Below are positions 56,368-64,000 of a stretch of DNA of 64,000 nt, one piece after another; position 1 is the first letter of the stretch; each line of letters opens with the position of its first letter. The stretch is from contig JAJGBQ010000001.1 of the NCBI GenBank assembly GCA_022457065.1, positions 7,192,001 through 7,256,000 of the forward strand. The letters are read 5' to 3'. Below the pieces are notes generated by a model. That model was not told the origin of the DNA and did not search any database. It saw nothing but the letters and a program-made list of their open reading frames with translations. The stretch comes from Curvularia sp. ZM96. Its lineage: Eukaryota > Ascomycota > Dothideomycetes > Pleosporales > Pleosporaceae. A program made the translations under genes and the position numbers.

Positions 56368-59300
56368 ATGTCGCAAACAGGCGGTAAAGAAAACATTGCC
56401 GATGGCCTCGTCGCCAATGCCTCATTCAAGGCACCCTCACAATCTTCAAACAGAGCCTCCCTGTCGCCCAAAAAATCATCGCGAAAGACGCGTAGTAAGA
56501 GTATTGGCCCCGGCGGCTTAGAGGAGTTGGAAGCGCCCCCGCTAAAAGAGACTGCCGGAAACAGGAGAAAAGTACGTTGGTTGTATGCGATTATGAATAT
56601 ACAGCATACTGACCGTCCAGTCTGCATTCATCCCCGCAGTCAAGTCAATCCTCGCCTCAAATAGTGAAGATGAGAAGAAGCGGCGTGAAGCCCGTCGCAA
56701 GTCCTTGGGTAAGCATGGTAGTTTATAAATGTACTGCACATTGTACTAATGACCTACTAGCAAGGCGACGCGTCTCGTTCGCTCCAGAGGCTACTTTACA
56801 TACGTGGGATGTAGTTGAGTACATACGCGATGCGACCACTTCCTCCGCCTCGTCCGAAGCCACCAGGAGAGCCTCGAATGTGTCCCAGGCATCTACACCT
56901 GCCTCACCTGCCCCTCCTTCAGATCCCGCCGAGCCCCCCTCTACACCACCAGAACAAGCTGAAGAGCCCGAGCCCGAACCCAGTTCATCGCCCGCAAACC
57001 AACGCTCGCAACATCAGAAGAAGAACCGCCGAAGTTCTGTTATTCCGCCCATGAACTTCAACAATCCAGATGACGTCTACTCTTCGAGCCCACTGAGTGG
57101 GGACAATGTGTTGTCTGGGAATAATGATGATAGCAGCGACTCTGAGGATAGCGAGGATATGACAGAGAACTTGGGCGCTTCGCCAGACACAGAAGACTCC
57201 TCACAAAGTAGCGCTCGGTTGGATGCTGCACTGCGTGAAGCCGCGAACCTGGCAACTACCCAAAGGCTAGATTTGGATGAAGAAGACGGAGATATGACCA
57301 TGGATATAGCCCAAGATGAGATTACCTCTGCATTCAAACCATGGGCGAAGAAGAGTTTTGTCACCGAATACGATAAAGAGAATGTCAGCCCTCTCTTCTC
57401 ACCAGCACGCACTGTAGCCGAGGATGACGATATGAGTATGGACATTACTCGTGCAGTTGGTCGCATCATTCCACAACAACAGCAACAGCAACAGCAAGAG
57501 AAGGAGCAAGAGGAGGAAGAGCGTTCTGACGATGCAGGCTCGGACATGGACGAGGATATGAGCATGGATCTTACCATGCCATTGGGAAGCATACGCGCTA
57601 TGGCAGCTAACGCACCTGCGAACCGGAGGAAGAGTCTTAAGAGGAGGATTTCGATGCTTGAGATGTCCCAAGGAAGCCCTGCGAAACGTCCTACGAGCCG
57701 GCGAACTAGTCTACGACCACGTCCACAATCCGAGGAGAATGTATCCGAAGATGCCACCATGGATCTTACAATGGCAATTGGGGGTATCGTGAAAAAGCCA
57801 CAAGCCGCATCCACCAGACGTACTAGCATCGAGACTACTGCTGAAGACGCGACTATGGACTTCACGTTGGCTATGGGCAACATCAAAAATGGCCCCTCTC
57901 CTTCACAGAATGCGCAGGAGGAGCAGGAGGAGGACGTCGAAGATGAGGATCTCTCCATGGAGTTCACCAAGATTGTTGGACCCGGCATCAAGCGATCCAA
58001 CGTATCATCGGCGATACCAGAGAAACCTGTCGACATTACGCCCGTTTCAGCCGGTAAGACGTTGACTCCACAAAAATCGTCAGATAAAAAGTCCCCTGGA
58101 CGTAGGAGCTCCGTTCTCAAACTAGAGCCAGAAGCTGCTCCTGAAGTCTTGAAAGATGTCACTCCCGTTACTTCAGTCGACGTGGTTTATCCGAATTTGG
58201 ATCCAGGTACTCCTGAAATTGTGAGGCAAAAAGATATTGAAGAAGTCGAGCCTTCGCCCTTTGTACGCCGCACTCCTTCGAGCGCTTCCAAGGAGAAAAA
58301 GTCTGTAGGAACGCCAACCAGTGAAAAGGGAAAAGACCCCCCCAAAGCAGTTGCAGAGGATCCACTCGCGGCGCCTATCCTGAACAAGCGTCGTTCTTCA
58401 TTGTCTGCCGTGCAGTTTAGCCCTCTACGCGCAGAGCCCGTTTTGAAGAGCACCGCATTACTGAGCAACAGCATCAAGCTGCTATCTACTCCACGAAAGC
58501 AGACGTTCATGTCGCCAGTCAAGCGTGGCATGACCCCAAAAAAGTCCCAGACTCCTCAAAAGCAGCCGACGCCTAAGCAAAAGACTCCAACCCCTAAAAG
58601 GGCGACTCCACGAAAGAGTATGAGCCCCAGGAAGCGTGTAGTCTTCGGCGAGCAAGCACAAGAGGAGGCTGAAATGGATGAGGGCGTTGCGGAAGACTTC
58701 TCCGAGGTCGAGCGCATCTCCCTGCAAGACTTCCTAGACATGACCAAAATCCGTTTTATGGATCTTAGTACGACCAAACGGCGGCATACTGCTGCTCCTG
58801 CCGCTTTCCATGATGTCGAAGTGGAGGAGAAGGAAGAGTCACTGGACCGCTTCGTGGTTGCTGGAGCGTGCACACTGCCCGAGTACGAACTGTATCAGCA
58901 TGCATGCCACGAGATGAAGAAGTACATCTCGGATGGTCGGCACTTTGTCCGCACTATGGAAGCCAATGTCCTGGAAGAGAACCCACTTCTTTTCAGTGAA
59001 TATCTCACTGCTCCCCCGGACCAGCGTGCTGTGATGGACAATCAATTCAAGAACCTCAAGACCAACGCCCGCCTCGAAGCGCGTGGAGAATGGTATACCT
59101 GGAGAAGCACTCTCTTGCAGGATCTTAAGGCTGGTCTACTTCACACTATGGATGGCTTCAAGCGCGATGAGTCTACACTCGCCAACCAAGAGCAGCTCCT
59201 TGATGTTGTACTACCGCCTCTAGCTGAGAAGAAAGAGACTTTGTCTGCCGAATGCAAGCGGCTACAGCAGCGACACGACGAACTCAACAGTTGCGATCGA

Positions 59301-60247
59301 GAAGAGCTGGAGCAAACAAGGGAGAAGCTTACTGCCACCGACGCTGAGCTGGAAAAGAAGAAGCAATTACTAGTCCAGCTCCAGAAGGAACTTGCCGATA
59401 AGGAAAGTCGCATTGAGGCAGCAAAAGACCGTAAGGTTGAATGCATTGAAGAGATCAAGGCTGCAGAACGCGTGCGAGAAGAGTGCCGTGGTTGGTCTAC
59501 AACCGAAGTCAGCAATCTGAAAGGTGTGTTTAGTAAACTGATTTTTGATAGCCTCTCATTAACAGCAATACAGGTCGCGTCAATGCCCTAGAACAAGCCC
59601 ACGGTTGGAGCATTACTTCAGCTTCTTCGACAAGCATTACAATGACTCACCTGAACGATCTAGAACTATACTTCGTACCATCTGCGTTTGCCACAGGTTC
59701 CAATACACCCAATGGGTCCATCTCGCTCGCTTACATTGGGGACTCGGCAACACCACATCCCCGCCCCCTAACTACAAGCAAGCGCTTCTTCCTCCAACTC
59801 ATTCGTGCACATCTGCATGGCATCCCACAATCGCAAACACGTGTCTCTTCTCTTCTCCACCTTGTCAAGAACAGTTGGGCTACTGCACTTGCAGTTGCCG
59901 AGGGCGTCCGCTGGTTAGAACACAGCTACATTACGGAGGAGTGCATACTTTCAGATGAATGCATGGCCATTGCTGCCAACATGCTTCTTCCCACCCTTCA
60001 AACGAAAGTCAAGGCGACTTTTGAACTTGGTGTGAACCTAGGCAAGGAGGGTGTAGAGACTGAGGTGACCATGACAGCAGAAGTTGTATATGGAGAGAAG
60101 TATGGGGAAGAGAAGATGAGTGCATTTTTGAAAGACTTTTGTGGGAACGCAGTCAAAGATAAGGAAGCCATGTCGGTATGGGCTGATGCCATGCTCGATC
60201 TCGCTGCTAGGCTTAAGAAGACTGGAAGGAAGGGTGAGAGAAAGTAG
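56368..60247 (+). CDS. SPC7: Kinetochore scaffold SPC7/SPC105 (KNL1 homologue)
   Basis: Outer-kinetochore protein of the KMN network that binds microtubules, PP1 phosphatase and the spindle-checkpoint Bub proteins. Exons 56368-56571, 56621-56708, 56761-59523 and 59574-60247, giving 1242 residues. The PP1-docking motif RVSF lies at residues 101-104 (RRRVSFAPEATLHTWDV). Six MELT-like repeats follow (MTMDIA, MSMDIT, MSMDLT, ATMDLT, ATMDFT, LSMEFT; about 57294-57980), the Bub3-binding sites when phosphorylated by Mps1. A polyQ tract lies between repeats. Then come a basic Pro/Lys region with T-P repeats, a conserved Spc7 block (RISLQDFLDMTKIRFMDLST), a long coiled coil (about 59150-59510), and a C-terminal RWD-like part. 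Splice phases all agree. Confidence 0.94.
57469..57499 (+). repeat. CAA/CAG run coding polyglutamine in SPC7
   Basis: Mixed CAA/CAG codons give about eight Gln in a row between MELT repeats two and three. Likely length-variable. Confidence 0.8.
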
Positions 60248-60755
60248 CATTGCTGCACTTCCTACTGGGAAGTCTTCGATCAAGGCGTTCATGAATTAGC
60301 GTTATGAGAAACGATGGCGTTGGGCTTGGAAACTATCGGAATATTAAGATACCAATTGCATATTGTTTGTTCTTCACCATGGCTGAAGTCGTGCTATCAT
60401 ATCTAGACCTGAGTTTGAAGTATCCTGAAAATTACTACACGAATATCACACAATCTGTTACTTACTTTATTCATTGCACATGCTTGGTTGAGGTGACAGG
60501 GAAATATATTGGCCGAACCTATACAAATTACACCGGACAGTACTTTGTACAGTTGGAGCAAGTTTCCCCATTGTCTTCCTCCCATTTGCTAAAATCTTTA
60601 GTCACAGGTGTCCCCGCAATCTGGATACTGGGGCACCGCACTTCTGTCAGTGGAGAGATCGAGTACAAGGGTTAAGAATAAGATTTAGTGCTCACACGCA
60701 CAAAACTCTGTAGCCACCCGGTTCCCATCATTGACATCATCCGATCTCTTTCATT
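60248..60755. other. Intergenic
   Basis: A plus-strand frame of 123 codons (60304-60675) is open, but no family resemblance was found, so it is not called. Confidence 0.4.
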
Positions 60756-62059
60756 ATGATGTTACTCTCTACCACGTCTCCAATTGTCTTCGCTTTGCTC
60801 TCTAACTTCCTGGCCACATCCGCATCCTCCAGTCCTGGCCTGACGCGTGATGCATATCAGCCCGTTGTCCAACTTGACTATGGCACCTTTCGTGGCGCAT
60901 ACTCATCTGAATAAAACTTGGCGTATTACCGTAAGATCCCGTTCGCAGCATCTACAGCAGGCGCAAACCGCTTCAGGGGTCCTCAGCCACCAGCGTTGAT
61001 TATCGATGGCGTGTATGACACGGACCAATCGTTTGAGCTATGTCCGCGGCGTACTGTAAATGGATCAGAAGGTTGCCTGTACTTGGGCGTGTACTCGCGG
61101 CCTTGGGAGGAAAAGACACAACACCTCGGACCGGTGTTGGTGACCTTTTATGATGGCGGTTACTTTGCGCAAATGCTACAGATGAAATCAAGTGCTTGAA
61201 GATGGTGGATTTGCGGCAGCTAAGAGAAAGCGCAGTAGTACGGACAAAGGAACTACGGTATTTGGTTTCGACATTCACTTTTGGGCTCATCATCGACGAC
61301 AAGTTTTTCACTAGGCCGTTGAGCGAGGTGCTACACGCAAGAACACTGAACGCAGATATGGTGTTGATGTCGTACAATCTACATGAAGGCGAGGATTTTG
61401 TTCCGCCTGGCTTCGCAAATGCCACTTCGGGGAGCGATGGCTTCAAGTCGTCTGCTGCTTCATTTGACGCTTGGTTGAAACAGTACTTACCGGACTTGAC
61501 GGCGGAGGACTTGACGAATCTGAAGAAGATGTATACTGAGACAGGTGAAACAGAAGAAACTTCTTGCAATACGACGATGGGCAGAGCGGGCATGGTGTAC
61601 GTGATAATGCCATTCGCTTGTCCGGCATGTTGGCTGACCAGCAAGGCGGAAAAGGGGTTGTTGGTTGAGTATACCATTCCGCCCAGATACGTGAGCAACG
61701 CACAATATGTAAGTTTCCCATATTACCCAGTATTTTCTGTCAATACTCTCTATTTTTAACGAGTCTCTCACCTTGATTGGCCTACTGACTTTCTCTCCTA
61801 TCAGTGGAACCTCGTCAACCCCGTCCAACAAACCGACCGTCTAACCTACCAAGGCTACACTGGCGCTATGGCGTCGTTTGTACAGGCTGGAGATGCGAAC
61901 ATACATAAGCTCACAAGTAATAGTGTGCCAACCATCCCGGGAATAAAGCAAGGTAAGCAGTTCCGGATAACGCCTAGTAGGTTGGACCAGGATGGAGTGA
62001 GTATGTTGGAGGGGAGATGTGCATTCTGGCCAAGCAGTTCAGACCGGCTACATGGTTAA
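60756..62059 (+). pseudogene. Type B carboxylesterase/lipase, catalytic centre deleted
   Basis: The 5' part starts at ATG 60756 with a signal-like N-terminus, then VVQLDYGTFRGAYSSE, a TAA at 60912, YYRKIPFAASTAGANRFRGP and ELCPRRTVNGSEGCLYLGVY, ending just after VLVTFYDGGYFAQ (oxyanion region). From about 61200 a different frame resumes in the C-terminal half: FGLIIDDKFFTRPLSEVLH, AWLKQYLPDLTAEDLTNLKK, ACWLTSKAEKGLLVEYTIPP, and after an intron (61709-61804) WNLVNPVQQTDRLTYQGYTG and EGRCAFW. About 180 residues with the GESAGG nucleophile are missing, and the frame changes. With a stop, deletion and shift, it is a dead gene. Confidence 0.85.
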
Positions 62060-63722
62060 AATAATTCGCAATCAGATAAAATAAGATTCGGGCACTCGGT
62101 ATACCAGATTGCTTGATAATCACCGGCTTTGCATTGCAGGGATGATGACGTCAAGCGCTTCGCATCACCCCGTTAGCCGCACTTGGGCGGAACGGCTCAG
62201 ACACGTAGTACAGAGATTCGCGTGCATTTTGCAATGTTCCGACGGCTCGGTATCTGGTAAAATCCCATCGTATATCTTCGTTGCAGCTGAACGGTCAGCT
62301 GTTTTTGCTTGTGCATCACGGATTTAGCGGACATATCGACACCAGCCTTCTCGATAACGCATAGAGGGGTTTCGATTGCGTCAATCTTGCTCACTTCAAG
62401 ATTCCATGATTCACTATGACCCCCGAGAACACCATAACAGATACCGGCGGCCTGAATAGAGCGCGACCGCGGAGGCCGCACTTGGCATTGCTGACAATTC
62501 TTGTTTCTGCCTAGCCATGGAGGGGAGGACTACATGGCACCGGTCGCTTATTCTGCCACATCACATCAGCCACCATATTCCGTTTATAAGACGGCCCTGC
62601 ATGCGTTAGGGCTAATTTGTCAGCGGATGGTGGCTTGCTGTTAGATGATCAAAACAAAGAAGGATTTACACATGTCGGAGCCTTTTGGTGGCTTCGGACC
62701 AAAACTGAGCCTAAGTTTCGAGCATCGGAGGTAATCATAGCAGCCTGTTTGAGATTCGTGGTCAACTACTAGCGGGTATCGAGTTGTTAGGAGAAAGTGT
62801 CGATTCTTTGTGATATGGACTCACATTGTCACAGCCTCTTTCGCTTTTCGCTTTTCGCTTACTGCAGAGTACTACTGGCCGAAATCATTATTCTGTTGCC
62901 CTTGCCGAAACACAAGCAATAAGATCTATGCTCATAGAACTGCCAAGAGCTTGAGCGGGACGTTTGGGCTTACCTGCTTGTCAATACACCGGATTTAGTC
63001 TACACCCACTATTCACTGGTTCATCCTCGACTCGTCCGGCCCCGCGATAATCTTGGGCTTATGATTGCTTTTACACGTCGGGGTTTGCTTGACGGTCAGC
63101 GCTTGACGGTCACATGATCGTCTATCTCCGCTTACTCCGTTGACTCCGTTAGTTCCACCACTGTGACTCTTCTTTTCCAAGCACTATCAGGAAAGTATCC
63201 GTCGAATCGGAACCTGACAAGGAATCTGTCTAGGAGATCCACATCTACATTGGCTTAAGATTTCGCCTTGCCAAGCATGCCTGTGACGGAGAGTGAGATG
63301 CGCCCTATCGCGGGTTGTCGCCTGATTGGGTGTTGATGTAGAGACACGCACGAAAGATACACTAAACTCTCCGTCTTGGTCCGCCTGATTGGCGCGGAAA
63401 CTTCTATACACCTCTGGTCCCAAAAAGAGTGTTTTCGTGTCACGCAAATATCTGACAAACTGACGCGGCTACATATGCAGGCAAGACAGTGAAGAAAATC
63501 GCCTTCTCAAGGGTATAAAGGGTCGAGGAGAGAATTGTTTTTGCAAAACCAACGTGTTTCAATTTCGCATCCCGAAGACATATATTCCCTGAAGGTTCAT
63601 TACCATCCCTTTGAAAAGGCAGGACTACTACGTTTCACCCAGGCCTTCCAGCCTTCTCCGTCACTCCTAATCGAAATTCAACACCTCAAGCACAGCTGCT
63701 ACATATAAACCCCACCACAGTC
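62060..63722. other. Intergenic, MFS transporter promoter
   Basis: 1.7 kb without a recognised gene. TATAAAG at 63514-63520 lies about 200 bases before the next ATG, and a pyrimidine-rich leader follows. Confidence 0.45.
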
Positions 63723-64000
63723 ATGTCTTATCTTCTCAAGCATTCCCCACTGGGGACTGCACTTCACTACGCGAGACACCGCAAGTTCGACTACACCCGC
63801 AGACCCGCCAAACCAATATCTGCATCTTCATCGACAGATGACCTCCCCTTTCCCAAGGAAGAAACTGCCGTAGAGGGCGCTGTCGGCGAAGAGCTCAAGC
63901 AGCATCAAACTACACTCGTAGACTGGAGTGGCCCAACCGACCCCAGCAACCCCCAGAACTGGCCTCGGAGCCATAAGATCCTCGTGACAGTCATACTCTG
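63723..64000 (+). CDS. MFS transporter, multidrug (DHA1) type, N-terminus only
   Basis: The frame from ATG 63723 runs open to the window end: MSYLLKHSPLGTALHYARHR, a cytosolic Ser/Asp/Glu-rich stretch, then LVDWSGPTDPSNPQNWPRSH, directly before the first membrane helix (KILVTVIL). The W-x-G-P-x-D-P-x-N-P-x-N-W motif is typical of fungal 12- to 14-helix drug:proton antiporters. The remaining 11 or more helices lie outside the window, so substrate and completeness cannot be judged. Confidence 0.85.
   Translation, partial: MSYLLKHSPLGTALHYARHRKFDYTRRPAKPISASSSTDDLPFPKEETAVEGAVGEELKQHQTTLVDWSGPTDPSNPQNWPRSHKILVTVIL

Noticed and set aside
57077..58162. Long minus-strand open frame of 361 codons inside SPC7
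   Set aside because: Ser-rich antisense shadow of the acidic repeats of SPC7.

Overview
The window is nuclear DNA of a filamentous ascomycete, most likely one of the Dothideomycetes (Pleosporales-like). The evidence is short GT-AG introns (about 45 to 100 bases, often with a CTAAC or CTGAC branch box), dense genes on both strands, fungus-specific families (RTC5, SPC7, ERG4, a fungal STAND-type N-terminal domain, DHA1-type MFS) and a transposon damaged in the pattern of repeat-induced point mutation (RIP). The species cannot be named from sequence alone. All splice sites given here were chosen by eye from frame continuity and family resemblance.

Layout. 1-18.6 kb is mostly housekeeping: the 3' end of splicing factor SF3A1, ISD11 (Fe-S cluster assembly), an acidic nuclear-looking protein, an M20 amidohydrolase, a PsiD-like (phosphatidylserine decarboxylase family) decarboxylase, mitochondrial ribosomal protein bL36m, RTC5, a RIP-damaged Fot1/pogo transposon (12058-14173, with terminal inverted repeats and TA duplication), molybdopterin synthase large subunit and an NVJ2-like SMP/PH lipid-transfer protein. 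18.6-29.3 kb is gene-poor: a methyltransferase, a 38-residue cysteine-rich protein, a tandem pair of four-pass membrane proteins, and clear remains of a protein kinase and an M28 glutamate-carboxypeptidase-like gene.

29.3-44 kb is dense again and rich in lipid and membrane functions: a cytochrome b5/acyl-CoA dehydrogenase fusion, ERG4 (last step of ergosterol synthesis), MPDU1 (dolichol sugar use), a DPP1-like lipid phosphatase, an alpha/beta hydrolase, a sialidase-fold (GH93-like) hydrolase with one nonsense codon, and COX10 (heme O synthase). 44.5-60.2 kb holds a STAND-N/coiled-coil protein, mitochondrial Asp-tRNA synthetase, a 57-residue protein, a likely GPI-anchored wall protein, a His/Arg-rich protein and the kinetochore scaffold SPC7. 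60.2-64 kb holds a carboxylesterase gene lacking its catalytic centre and the start of an MFS transporter that runs off the window.

The genes do not form one pathway. The only neighbouring pair suggesting joint chemistry is the amidohydrolase and the PsiD-like decarboxylase (4.9-8.6 kb). Five broken genes or elements (transposase, kinase, M28 peptidase, GH93-like, carboxylesterase) show active gene decay in the stretches between conserved blocks.
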